From: Thamnaconus septentrionalis
Taxonomy: Eukaryota; Chordata; Actinopteri; Tetraodontiformes; Monacanthidae
Assembly: GCA_009823395.1 (NCBI GenBank)
Contig: CM020505.1
Coordinates: 10,665,629-10,729,628, forward strand
DNA: 64,000 bases
Reading direction: 5' to 3'
The notes under the pieces are model-generated. The model saw only the letters and a program-made list of their open reading frames with translations, searched no databases and was not told where the DNA came from. Position 1 is the first letter of the stretch, and every line of letters starts with the position of its first letter. The translations under genes were made by a program, and so were the position numbers. Of the stretch, positions 1-10,333 are shown piece after piece.

Positions 1-940
1 TATTATTATTTTGTTTGTTTTTTCAAGCCCGCCAATACATGCACCTGTGCCGCATCATAAAGTCTCGGTAACCCCTGCACCTGACATATCCTGGCTCATC
101 AAGTTGTAAAAGTTTGTTGGCTTCTCACTGTGCAGTCTCCCAGAGCAACGTGTCATCCAGTGATTGTGCCATAAATACATCTGAGTGGTTGTTACCTTTA
201 TGTAGCATCAATATGCGTACGCTTGTCTAATGTAACCATTCACCCTTATCTACATTGTGGGGACATTTTTTGTTGTTTATAGCTGTCATAAAAACACCAT
301 CCCTGAAGTATCCCAACTTCTCATTGATTTTTATTGGTGTGCGTGTGTTATGCCTGCTTTGTGTGTGTGTGTGTGTGTGTGTGTGACTGGCTACGACCCA
401 GGTGAAGCACTCGTCGGCTTTGATGCGTTAAACTGCTAGACTTGGTGTCCTGAAAGCCACTGTTACAGCTCAAGAGCTTGTGGCAACCCATTGGCCATGA
501 TCCATCAAAACAACAAAAAAATGAAACACTGTCTGTTTTGCTGATGCTTTTGATGATGCCAAAGTCAAAATAAGAATAATAATTTTTCTTTTTAAAAGCA
601 AATTTTTAATATACAGTAGATTGCAAATAAGTGAAAGGTCACTCTGAGTCATGGCACTTGATCTGGTGATGCACTGGCCTTGTTTGACTTGCGAAATGGA
701 AGCAAATATACCATTGCTTTACAGTCTCATTAGTTGCTGTCTGCACAGTGTGGAGGTTGACATATAATAATCCGTAATAATGATTAAGCGGGATGTGCAT
801 TATTCCCAATAGGTTGTGCTCTTTGAACTAAAAGACTTAGGTGGTAAAAACAAGGTCTGTGTAAATTAAAGTGCTGCATTTTAACCACATACCAGTGTTT
901 TGGGTTAAAGGAAGGCAATGCATTTACAATATTTCTTGTA
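1..940. other. Gene-free flank downstream of cyp2r1
   Basis: This AT-rich stretch lies 3' of the minus-strand cyp2r1 gene. Apart from a (GT)12 microsatellite at 361-384 I see no splice-flanked coding segment, tRNA or recognised transposon. The reading frames present are short and low in complexity. Part of it could belong to the cyp2r1 3' UTR if a distal polyadenylation site is used. Confidence 0.5.
361..384. repeat. (GT)12 microsatellite
   Basis: Uninterrupted GT dinucleotides, seen directly. It lies outside any recognised exon. Confidence 0.95.
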
Positions 941-945
941 AAAAT

Positions 946-951
946 TTTATT
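946..951 (-). terminator. Candidate poly(A) signal of cyp2r1
   Basis: AATAAA on the minus strand (TTTATT on plus), about 700 bases past the cyp2r1 stop codon. A nearer variant signal, ATTAAA, lies on the minus strand at 1460-1465. Which one is used cannot be decided from sequence alone. Confidence 0.35.
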
Positions 952-1648
952 AGTAGACAAATGTCATCATTCAGTGCAAAAAAACAAACAAGACAAACGA
1001 TTTGTTCCTCAAACATAAATCCAGTACTTTTCCAGCACTGATAAGCACCATTTAGTGGAAACCAATGTTGAAAACCAACAAGGTTTCATTGGCTTTCCAA
1101 GGGACGGTTGTTCCACAGAAATCCCCAGAGAAGAGCCGTGAGTCAGACCAGATGACGTGGATATTGGCCGTAGCACAGCTTCAGTACACAGACTTAGGAG
1201 CTTTCTTGGAAAGCCCTGAAGTTGAAGGAAGCAGGGCTATGAACCATTGTCAGTATACTTGTTATTAATCATTGACATATTCTCAGCTTGTGACTACTGC
1301 ACCATGCTTCATAAACACAGTTATCTGCGCTCAAAGAAACCCTCGGCTACAGGGAACTAAATCAGCAGCAAACCTTTGTTCCAAGTTGTTCTGTGAGCAC
1401 AGTCCTTGACCTCCCTGCTGCCAAAAAGAGTGTGCAAACATGCCTATTGCTCAGTAAAGTTTAATCATACCTGGATAGACTGGATCTCGCATCCAAAATG
1501 CTACTTATGCTATTGAAAGTGCTGTCATGCTCCACACCTGCAACATGGCATCAAGAGGGTTTTGATGCACCTGCCTCTTCAGGATGCCTTTTGTGCAAAA
1601 TATTAAATTCTGGCTGGGACAGATTAGCGAACACAGGATTGTTCTTAG

Positions 1649-1866
1649 CTACTTGTGACAAAAAGTAGCTACCGAACAGGGACTCTTTTGCTGCCTGCGG
1701 GCTGCGCAGATGGAGTATGGTTTGGGCTGCAGGGTCATGCCAAGTTTGGGAGTGACAGTGGGGACGGTTCCCGGTGGGAAATGAAGGTGAAACCTCTGCA
1801 GCAAAGTGGTGAAAAAGAGGAACATCTCCATCCGGGCCAGCTGCTCCCCCAGACACTGACGTCGCC
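1649..1866 (-). CDS. cyp2r1: cyp2r1 coding exon 5: haem-binding loop and C-terminus
   Basis: 218 bases including the TAG stop. It begins by completing the Gly of FSLG and continues RRQCLGE, with Cys the fifth ligand of the haem iron, then [17 protein letters not shown] and [10 protein letters not shown]. After the usual family end (ICAARR) about 17 further residues follow, rich in Gln, Ser, Cys and Lys, before the stop. This may be a lineage-specific extension. Confidence 0.94.
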
Positions 1867-4140
1867 CTGCAAAAAAAAAGACAGACACTTTGCTTTAGAC
1901 CTTTAACAGAGACCGAATTCTTCTCATGTCTTATTGGATGTGCATGGTCTTGTTTGTGTCACATAGTGGGTGAAAAAACCCACATTACATAGCAAGGTAC
2001 GCTTGAGATCACAATGAAGGAAAAAGTAAGAATTTAGCATGGACAATGGCTGGAAAAAAAACATGTTTTCACCCATTATTATCCTCAGTGTTCCATTAAC
2101 ACCTTGTAATTGCAAGACATTTGTGTTGATGTGCTGCAACAGGGGTGGACGTGTAATCTACTGACAGCGGGAAGAGACTGACCTAAGGAGAATGGCAGGA
2201 AGGCCTCGCGCCTCACAAAGTTCCCGTTGCTGTCTAGAAACCTCTGCGGTGAGAAAACTCCCGGGTCGCTCCAGTACTTCTCGTCAAAGTGCACCGAGTA
2301 GAGGTTCGTGATCACCATGGTGCCTTTGGGAATGGAATAGCCGTTGACGCTGGCGTCCTGAGACGTGGCGCGGAATATGCCCAGGGGCACAATGTTGCAG
2401 AAGCGGAGGACCTCGTGGAGGACAGCTTCCACATAGGGCATCCTTTGCTTGTCCTCCAATGTGGGCATTCTCCCATTGGCCAGAACACTATCAATCTCTC
2501 TGTGCACCCTCTCTTTGCAGAAGAAAAAAACACAGGGACACATCAGACATTTACGAAGGTGTAACATCAAAGAGTTTTGAAAACGTAGCGCAAAATCAGG
2601 TCATGTTCACAACCTCACCTTGTATGTTGGGATAAAGGGCCATGTAGAGCATCGCCCAGCGCAGGGTGTTGGTTGTTGTCTCTGTGCCGGCAATGATCAG
2701 CTCTCCCACTGAATAAATGAGGTTCTCATAGGAGAAAGTGGAGCTCGGGTCTCCTGCGTTCTGCTCCAGCTCGTCCAGATAGGCGTCGACGTAGTGGCGG
2801 GGCACGTGCGGCACCCTGCCCTGCGAGAAAACCTTGATGGCCTGCAGCAGGAAGTCGTAGACCTCGGCCGCGTTGCGGAAGAGCCTCTGGTGTTTGCCGA
2901 AGGGCACGTACTCGATCCAAGGGAAGGCGTTGTAGAGCAGAGCCCAGCTGCTCACCGCCAGCTCCACGTTTTCGCTGAATATCTCAATCATGTGCTGGAA
3001 GTTGCTGTCGTCGTAGGTGAAGCGCTGGCCAAATATGATGAGGTTGGTGATGTTGGACACGGCGTTGGTGACCAGGTGTTTGGGATTAAAGGGCTTCCCC
3101 TTGTGCTCGTCGATGGCGTCCACGAAGAACATGCACTCCTCCGAGATCCTCCTCTCGAAGAGTCGCTGGCCGCTGCCAAAGTAGCGAAAAGAGTTGCAGG
3201 CGAGCTTGCGGTGCTCAATCCACCCTTTGCCGTATTTACAGTTGAGGAGTCCTTTGGGATGCAAAGCACAAGGTTTCTTACTTGCGTTGTCCTGCGACTT
3301 TATCACACCGAATCAATAAAAGCACTAAGCTTTGCACCCCCGACCCAGCGCCTCACCTCCCATTTTTGTCATTTTTTTGAACAAGGGCAGCGACGGGCGG
3401 TCCGCAAACACCTCGCTCTGGTGGTAGAGGCATTCCCGGACACAGTCGTAGCCATTCAGCACCACAGTCAAGATGCCTCCCAGGTCAATGCTGAAAATCT
3501 AAAAGGCACATGCTGCAGCATGAGAAAAGAAAACCCCTTTTGTTGGCTGCAAACAGATTGTTATGCAAATGGCTCATTTGTCAAGGGAACATGTGACCCC
3601 AGACATGTTCCAGACACTTTCTTTCTTGTGAAGCAGCAGCAGCAGCTAAAAAAACATTTTCTGTAATATCTGTATCTACAGATGGTGTCAATTTCATTCT
3701 CGAAGTGTTCCATTGTCTTGTGTTGCCAAGTTTACTCCCCCACCCTGCAAACCAACGTTGCCTGCAGCCTGATGCTGACTTGGACCTTTTGTTCGTTTCA
3801 TAACTCCTTCCCATTGTGTGCAGGGTCAGCCGCCGCGTGAAGTCGCTCAACTGAAGGCGTTCATTTGAGCGCGCGAGCCTCCTCTCCCGACCTCAACCCT
3901 TACCTGTCCGTGAACTTCACTCTGCCTCTTGAGGAAGACGTGCGGCTCGGTGGCCAGAGACAGGATGTTCCCGATGACAGGGATGGCAGACGGACCCGGG
4001 GGGAAGCCCGGGGGTCGCCGCTGCTTGACGAGCTGGCGAACCAGCAGGAGGGCGAGGAGCACCGCGGCCAGGCAGCCGGCGGCGAGCAGAGCCTGCCCGC
4101 AGGAGAGCGACACCGCAGGCGGCGAGCTGATAGACACCAT
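1649..4140 (-). CDS. cyp2r1: Vitamin D 25-hydroxylase, cytochrome P450 2R1 (five exons)
   Basis: Coding exons on the minus strand are 4140-3904, 3498-3357, 3251-2619, 2512-2183 and 1866-1649. They join in frame to 519 codons plus stop, and all four introns are GT-AG. Human CYP2R1 also has five exons and about 501 residues. Visible features are an N-terminal membrane anchor (about residues 14-37), the proline-rich hinge PPGFPPGP (43-50), I-helix AGTETT (314-319), ExxR (E371, R374) and the haem loop FSLGRRQCLG (445-454) with ligand Cys452. Family knowledge: CYP2R1 is the main microsomal enzyme converting vitamin D to 25-hydroxyvitamin D in the ER. Identity rests on long matches to the remembered human protein, such as [16 protein letters not shown] and [13 protein letters not shown]. 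The start at 4140 puts the anchor at the N-terminus. The same frame stays open upstream to an ATG at 4335, which would add 65 residues atypical of the family. The C-terminus runs about 17 residues past the usual ICAxRR end. Confidence 0.96.
2183..2512 (-). CDS. cyp2r1: cyp2r1 coding exon 4: K-helix and ExxR
   Basis: 330 bases, phase 1 at both ends, with acceptor CTGCAAAG and donor CTTAG|GTCAGT. It encodes [10 protein letters not shown] (ExxR), [29 protein letters not shown] and the meander up to PFSL. The donor GTCAGT is weaker than the others in this gene but keeps the haem-loop Gly codon in frame across the intron. Confidence 0.95.
2619..3251 (-). CDS. cyp2r1: cyp2r1 coding exon 3: helices C to I
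   Basis: 633 bases, phase 1 at both ends, with acceptor CCCAAAG and donor CAAG|GTGAGG. It carries the C-helix ([19 protein letters not shown]), [21 protein letters not shown], the [12 protein letters not shown] segment and the I-helix oxygen-activation motif AGTETT followed by TNTLRWA. These are the strongest blocks of identity to human CYP2R1. Confidence 0.96.
3357..3498 (-). CDS. cyp2r1: cyp2r1 coding exon 2
   Basis: 142 bases, with acceptor CTTTTAG and donor GGGAG|GTGAGG. Translation gives [14 protein letters not shown] and FADRP, all typical of the N-terminal beta-sheet and B-helix part of CYP2R1. It leaves a single G that completes a Gly codon in exon 3. It lacks an ATG-initiated frame of useful length, so it is easy to miss in ORF listings. 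Confidence 0.93.
3904..4140 (-). CDS. cyp2r1: cyp2r1 coding exon 1: membrane anchor and hinge
   Basis: 79 codons ending in phase 0 at donor AG|GTAAGG. It encodes a serine-containing N-terminus, a Leu/Ala/Val-rich transmembrane helix, the basic KQRRP stop-transfer segment and the PPGFPPGP hinge that positions the catalytic domain on the cytosolic face of the ER. Human CYP2R1 has the equivalent junction just before the IFSLDLGG strand. Confidence 0.93.
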
Positions 4141-4340
4141 ATCCTCCACGAACGGCGCGCTTCGAGCTCGGCAGGACCAAACTATGCTGACTGCGCGTCT
4201 CCTCGGCGCAACTGGAGCACAAAGGCTATCATCTTGCACGTTCTCTGCGCCCGCCTCTAAGGCGAAGATTGGCCAGAAACTCAAGGCTAACCAGGGGTGA
4301 ACATCGCTCCGTGGCGGATCGATAGTCCCGGACATTTTTT
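4141..4340 (-). promoter_or_regulatory. cyp2r1: Probable cyp2r1 promoter / 5' UTR
   Basis: GC- and CpG-richer than the DNA on either side and immediately upstream of the cyp2r1 start. A CCAAT box reads on the minus strand at 4268-4272, about 130 bases from the ATG. No TATA box is obvious, which fits a CpG-type promoter. The transcription start was not located. Confidence 0.45.
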
Positions 4341-4518
4341 GTTTGGTGGTGGGGAGGTTGGACCAGTTAGAAGGGTGTTCCTTGGCTTTTTTTTTTTTTC
4401 ATTTTATTTTTTTGAAAGGTTTTACAATTAGTTGTTGCTGTTTTTTTTGCATTGAGTAACAGCAATCCACGACAAGAAACACATGCAGGAAGGGGCTTAC
4501 CTAACGGACAAATTTAAT

Positions 4519-4544
4519 GGGTTAGGGTTTGGTAGCCCTAACCC
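4519..4544. repeat. Inverted telomere-like motif
   Basis: GGGTTAGGG at 4519-4527 and CCCTAACCC at 4536-4544 form perfect 9-bp arms around an 8-bp spacer. The arms match the vertebrate telomere unit TTAGGG in opposite orientations. The tract is too short to count as an interstitial telomere. Confidence 0.8.
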
Positions 4545-4577
4545 TTATCAACATTTTGAAATATACACAAGACTGCA

Positions 4578-4682
<105 letters not shown>

Positions 4683-4689
4683 CATCACA

Positions 4690-4713
4690 GTAGTAGTAGT
4701 AGTAGTAGTAGTA
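4690..4713. repeat. (AGT)n microsatellite
   Basis: About eight AGT units adjoining the (ATT)n tract. The compound structure suggests stepwise mutation of one ancestral trinucleotide array. Confidence 0.9.
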
Positions 4714-5569
4714 ATAACTACTTGCATATAAACCCATATGTGCAATATCTATTAAACATGTGCAATTAGATTTGAGAGGATCAGTCACATCATCAGCTAG
4801 TTGATAAGCCCTAATCTCTTTCCCTGATGTTACAAGCATTAAACTTCAAATTGGTTGAAATTCAACCTGGCTTCCCAACTCAAAAACTCTCCTTCATAGG
4901 TTGGATTTCTTCTTTGCACTTATTCAAATATGGTACAACACTACAATTCAGTTTCTCCTCTAGCAAATCAATCTGTGTGTCAAAGATACCACGAGGAGCA
5001 CATAGAAAGAATCATTTCACCATTTTCTTTTTCCTCTGCATTTGTTTGCATAGGCTAGACAAACATTTGCACGCTGGGTCCAAAAGTTGAGTATGTTGTT
5101 TAGGTGGCTGACCCTAAAAGTTATGTATTGCATCTTTTTTAAACAATTGACTGCAATTGAAATTAATAAGTGGATACATTACTATACCTCAGGCAACATA
5201 ATGCTCATGGGTGTGTGGAACACCTTATCTCAATGTTCAGCGTATGGCATGAATTTGGTTTGAGCTGTCCCAGAAGCATCTTAGGGCATCATGTCAAAGG
5301 TAACAACGTCTTGAAGGGTCACTGGGACGGATAATTAAGTTTTCAGCAGTGAGGAAGAATTTATTTTGAATATTTCGATTAGTTAACTGCAAAAAAATTA
5401 ATATTCCATCTCTCGGAGGCTGATTTAGGAAAATGCATGTTGATGAAGTAGCATATGAAAACTGTTGTTTGGCTAGTTGAGCGGTTTGCTGCTTTGCTGA
5501 AATTATATAGTGAGTATAAACCTATGAGACATGTATGAAAAAACAAACCCAGTGTGCAACTGCTGGATA

Positions 5570-5707
5570 ACTAACTGCACTGTGCTAGGTTGATTCCTGG
5601 TGGGATTTGTGCACCTTCATGTGCCCACTTTGCGTTTTCTTTTCATGCAGCTGCATGGCTATCCTGTGAGTACTGGTGCTTCCTCCCTAAAACCCACCAA
5701 AGCAGAT
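5570..5707 (+). repeat. Degenerate tRNA-derived SINE-like fragment
   Basis: It contains AGGTTGATTCC (5587-5597), close to the pol III B-box GGTTCGANTCC. This is followed by words resembling the widely dispersed fish repeat that reads CATGTG...TTTTC...ACTGG(T/C)GCTTCCTCCC. Identification is from remembered repeat structure; no clear A box or target-site duplication is visible. Confidence 0.4.
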
Positions 5708-6705
5708 AGTTTTAGTCTTCACTCAAATGAACTACCACACTGACCTATGATAGATGCTTATTAACAAAGTTGTGTATGTTCCCAGATTACTTTTACGATA
5801 TTGAAATCAATGGAGCCTCTTCTGTCGTGTCAATGTGAATGCAATCTTCTGCAAATCAACTTTGGCCCAGTGAGCTGCTGCAGCGTTCCTCGTCTCCTCA
5901 TGTTAGAGGTAAGGTCATGCTCTGGACTTACTGGTCAAAGGTTAGGGCAGGGGCGACATTCCAAACATACAACTGTGTGTTCTGACTCGGTGGCTGAAAG
6001 TTACGGGTTGATGGAGGAGACAGATCTTGCAGATGCTGACACGCCTTGATGGCGTGTGATTTTTGAACAGAAAAATGCACTGCAGAGAAACATTTTGCAC
6101 TTGGATCTGTGATCAGTTCATCGCGACTCATTCCTCCTTTCCAGGCGTGAAGTTGTTTACCTAACCGTGCCTTCCTGCTGACGCAGCTGGTGAGCGGTTC
6201 TTTTTTTTCAGATTTGTCAGGGATACCTAATGAGGAGATTCTTGTAAATGACTTCTTCGCTTCCTGCCGGTTTCTCAAAGCCATTCTGGAGGCATTAAAC
6301 ACATCTGTCTATTGTAACATAATTAACATGTTCCCCACTAATGCATTATCTAGTAATTGGTTTGGTTATTTAAAACACCAAATGACAAATCCAGGTGATT
6401 AATGTCACATAAATAAAATAAGCAAATATGAGACAAATGTCTATAACATAACTGTTGGCCCTATTTAAAAATATATAACAATTTCTTTACTGTCAACTTT
6501 TACGAAATAAATATGTACCAAAACAAAGTCAATGTCAATTGTCATTTGTCAGCCAATAATGCTTCCTGGCTAAATGTGATATCCAAATTTGATATCCAGT
6601 ACCTGTAGATGTTTTGATGCCTTCCGTGGGAATGTCACTCATACAGCACTTCATTTGGATTACCTCGCCCAGCTTACTCCAGTGTCTGTGCCTGGCCAAT
6701 TAGTT

Positions 6706-6743
6706 GGGGGTGGTGGTGGTGGTGGTGGGGGGGGGGGGGGGGG
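6706..6743 (+). repeat. (GGT)n followed by a 17-base G tract
   Basis: GGT triplets run into 17 consecutive G residues at 6727-6743. On the plus strand this can form a G-quadruplex, and it may be unstable or poorly sequenced. Confidence 0.9.
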
Positions 6744-9087
6744 ATCATACAGTTTCTCACGAGGAAATATCAGGATATCTTAAAGTATCAGCTTCACAGT
6801 TTTTTTTGTCTTCAATTTAAAATACTAAATATTTGGTCATCAGTGGTGTAAAAAAACGTGAGGAGAAAGTAGAAGGATATGTGCAGAGAGAATGTAGAAG
6901 ATATTGTGGCAAATCAAACAAATGACTTGAAGTTGTTTGTGTTTATAGCAGTGGACAACAGATTTGTACTGCAGAGGATGTAATGTCAGATAAGAGGAAA
7001 GGAAAACGTCACATTTACCTCCAAACCCTTTACACTGTCCGACCGTTTCCTCTTGTCATTTTTAACCCCAGTCTCATATTGGATTTAGTGCAGTTAGTGT
7101 TGTGTGCCGGAGCAACATCAGTCTTTACATTACGAGGCAATTTGAAAAGCATTCTTCCTGTTTGGGGTCCCCTGACTACGGCCGTTCCACAGCCAATTGT
7201 TTTCCACCCAGATGACTGGGAATTATCAACTGAAGAGTGCTGGAGGGCAGGATTGAATTACCAACCATCCCTGCTCGTACTAATGCTGTCCAGAACCTCC
7301 CTTTCCGACCAGAATGATGACAGTGGCTGGAACATCAAGAGGTCATGTGATCCTTCTGTGTTTTCCCGACCAGGTGCGCAAATGTTGGGGGAGGTTTTGT
7401 AAATGCCCGCCAATGGAGAAGAGGAGACACAAAGGTTGGCTATTTAGTGGTCATTTCATCTTTGTTTCTAAGGGTCAGGCCAGTCTGTAAGCTGTTTTGT
7501 CAGTTTACTTGCTGCTTATCATTTGTCATGTGTTAATAGGGCAGCTTTTCCACAACATTTTTTTTTTTCAATTATTGAACTAAAGGTCACAATTAAACAT
7601 ATGGCACATATGTCTCCATTTACAATCATGTTCCAGAATTAGAATTAGAAACCACCTGAGATTTTTCTTTTCCAAACATTATTATTAAATAAAACTACAG
7701 TTTTACAAATCGCGCAATACTCGGTCACCACCCACCAACACACCAACCAACCACCCACAATAGATTATTTGAAATTTCCACAAAATATCCCTAAACTAAT
7801 TTTAATTTCAATTTTAATTTTATTTAAAATCTACGGGCTCAGAACAGCTGATTATCAGCGGTTGCCCAAAGTAGCATGAGACAGCTTTGAAGGAGATTCT
7901 CACGGGAGGCTTTCAGTTGAGTGCCAGCCAAGGATGACGCTGTTTGTCTTTGTCAGGAGACGCGGTCACACTGACTCCGTCAAGACTGTCGCTGATGAGC
8001 GCCGCAGCGAGCGTAACACTGCCCTCTGTGTCATGAATGCTCTCCTGTGTTGTAATTAATTTTCCAGGCCAACTCATGCCTAACATTAGGGGATGTGAAC
8101 AGTGTGAGTTAATTGCATTCTTAACAAATAGCCGTTTCCCCTTGGAATCTACCTCCACTGATGTCCTCTGCTCAGAGCAGACGCTTGTGAATCAAGGCAT
8201 GGGGTCCAGACGAGTGCGGAGAAAAAAAAAAAGACCCTTGTACGGCTCTCGTTGCTGGGAAAAAATCCTACCACAGCACTTTATAGACCCCATTGTCTGT
8301 CTTGAAATGTCTTCACTGGTTGTTCCCAACAACATGACCACAAATGCCAGAAATTGGTATGCAAAAGTCTTATCTTTTCTCTCTAAACAGTTTCAGAAAC
8401 GACTGTCTGAAGCTCTGCTTGTTTGTTTCATCGGGGTTATGCTCACGTTTTTGGCGGTGAGACAAGCAGAACACTCGCTATGCCTCGCCATGCATGACAT
8501 CATTCAGGAATTCCGGAATTAGCTGGAAATAGACCAACAGTCCACTAATTAGCACAGAGGGAACCAGCTGGATTATCCACCATGATGTCACCCATTGTGT
8601 TGCGCACTTAAGGCAGTTTAACCATCCTTTATTGTTGCCAGAAATGGCCCCGATAATAAGGGTGACAGACAACCAGAGTCAACCTTGGGTCCCAGCTCCA
8701 CCGCGGTGTAGACAGGAGATGAGAAGAGGTGAAACTCTAAAAACAACCAGAGCATCTGAATGAATATTATTTAATAGTAACACCTCCTATAAAGGACTTG
8801 CTTGGGACTATCTTTTCTGTGATAGTGAAGAAAACTACACAGTGAACACACTCACCTGCACAGCATACTTGCAACTGGACATGCTGTTTAATTGGGTTTA
8901 GTCCTGTCACAAAAGTGAGAAAGCAGGTCCAGATCACTTGTGCAAAGGTTCTGACACAATGGAGCCATCATGCCAATGGCTGTACTGGATTTGGTTCTAT
9001 GTTGTGTAAAAGGAGGAACTCAACAGTCTTGAAAAACCAGCAAAGTTGTGTGGAACTCTCTTTCTTCCAATGGTCTTGTAAAGGTCT

Positions 9088-9128
9088 TCATTCATTCATT
9101 CATTCATTCATTCAGTCAGTCAGTCATT
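9088..9128. repeat. (ATTC)n/(AGTC)n compound microsatellite
   Basis: Several ATTC units run directly into several AGTC units. It lies about 350 bp upstream of the calca TATA box. Confidence 0.9.
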
Positions 9129-9367
9129 ACAGCCAAGACAAGTTGTGAAACGGCAGCCATCATCTGTTCCTGTGTCTGGTGATAATATATATATAAAAAA
9201 ATCACTCACAATATTGTGTAAAGATTAGAAGTCACATTTCCTTTTTTCAGATTTATTTTCTCTGATTACTCATTTTTCACATGTAGCTATAAGTAATTTC
9301 AGCCCTTATGTTGATGTCTATTGCGCGACTTTGTTAGCCTGCTGTAAGATGTGATGCTGTTCATCTG

Positions 9368-9407
9368 ATTGGTCGGCGGCGTGAGGTAAACAGCTGGACC
9401 AGCCAAT
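9368..9407 (+). promoter_or_regulatory. calca: calca proximal enhancer: CCAAT, forkhead/E-box, CCAAT
   Basis: An inverted CCAAT box (ATTGG, 9368-9372) and a forward CCAAT (9403-9407) flank a composite in which forkhead motif GTAAACA (9386-9392) overlaps E-box CAGCTG (9391-9396). Family knowledge: cell-specific expression of the mammalian calcitonin/CGRP gene uses an enhancer where a bHLH (USF) site adjoins a forkhead (FOXA2) site. A matching arrangement here, 50-110 bases before the predicted start, suggests the same logic placed in the core promoter. Occupancy is inferred. Confidence 0.55.
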
Positions 9408-9447
9408 AGCCTCTCATCAAGTTAATATTATATACCCATGAGGTTTC

Positions 9448-9456
9448 TATATAAAT
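9448..9456 (+). promoter_or_regulatory. calca: calca TATA box
   Basis: TATATAAAT lies about 30 bases before the predicted transcription start (about 9479) and upstream of a short exon that ends in a consensus donor at 9542. A CCAAT box sits about 45 bases further upstream. Confidence 0.75.
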
Positions 9457-9478
9457 CCCTGCACAAGAGGGAGTGTCC

Positions 9479-9542
9479 AGTAGATTCACAAGTGAGTCTG
9501 TCATTAAATTCTTCAGCACCAGACGCCCTAACCATTCTTACG
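9479..9542 (+). other. calca: calca exon 1 (non-coding 5' UTR)
   Basis: A short exon without ATG. Its start is predicted from TATA spacing, and its end from the donor ACG|GTGAGT at 9543. The mammalian gene likewise begins with an untranslated exon, with the start codon in exon 2. Confidence 0.65.
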
Positions 9543-9828
9543 GTGAGTAAAGACAGATGACTTTTCTTTTTGCAGGAGATACAGACTTGTGTGTATTTTA
9601 TGAGTCTAATGCTAAATAGTAGCTGGCTGAAAGGAGGTTACACTTGGTAAGTATTTCAACAAGAACTTATTTCTATGTCTTTGCAACCACAGTGAGAGGT
9701 GAATGTGAGTGTATATACAGAAATTGATAAACATAAACTTTTGAACAGAAGATTAAATGTTTTCTTTTTAAGGACAATTTATTATTTAATGAGACTGTTT
9801 TTGTGTTTTGGATGCATTTTTTTCACAG

Positions 9829-9917
9829 GGGATCATGTTGCTAAAACTCTGGACCCTCCTTCTTCCCTACGTGCTGATAATTTGCCAGACGTATATCTCG
9901 GAGGGAGCTCCATTCAG
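9829..9917 (+). other. calca: calca exon 2 (start codon, signal peptide)
   Basis: Acceptor TTTTTTTCACAG, six bases of leader, then ATG at 9835-9837. It encodes the signal peptide and the first propeptide residues (SEGAPF) and ends in phase 2 at donor CAG|GTGAGA. The start is chosen because the encoded leader has the family's hydrophobic signal and no other ATG precedes it in the exon. Confidence 0.93.
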
Positions 9918-10243
9918 GTGAGAATGATCAGTTTAAAGCCAGCGTGTCCAAAGTCAATAGAGTGTCAGGCAAGGGAAATCCTGAAATAAAATAAAAACAA
10001 CAAGGTTATCATTTAAATACTTAGAAAAATGCTTGGTTCATCTTTTGTTAAGTTTAAAGATTCAGTGTTATTTTTTTCTGCAATGTATATTCATTTATCT
10101 ATGTTTTCAGGAGTAGCAAGGAGTCCATGTCAGACGGAGTCTCGCTGTTTAATGATGATACACAAAGGTTATTTAAAGTCATCAAGGAACTCATGCAGAG
10201 AAGTTTAGATGAGCAAGAACTCTCAATGGCTGAAGGATACAGG

Positions 10244-10333
<90 letters not shown>

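Noticed and set aside
2794..3666. 290-codon plus-strand frame
   Set aside because: It lies antisense to cyp2r1 exons 2 and 3 and crosses their introns; it is a shadow of the P450 coding sequence.
4141..4335. Upstream in-frame extension of cyp2r1 exon 1
   Set aside because: The frame is open to an ATG at 4335, but this would put 65 non-family residues before the membrane anchor. It is more likely 5' UTR and promoter.
6983..7402. 139-codon plus-strand frame
   Set aside because: No family resemblance and no supporting splice sites or promoter.
8037..8522. 161-codon plus-strand frame upstream of calca
   Set aside because: No recognisable domain, no splice context and mixed composition; judged a chance frame.
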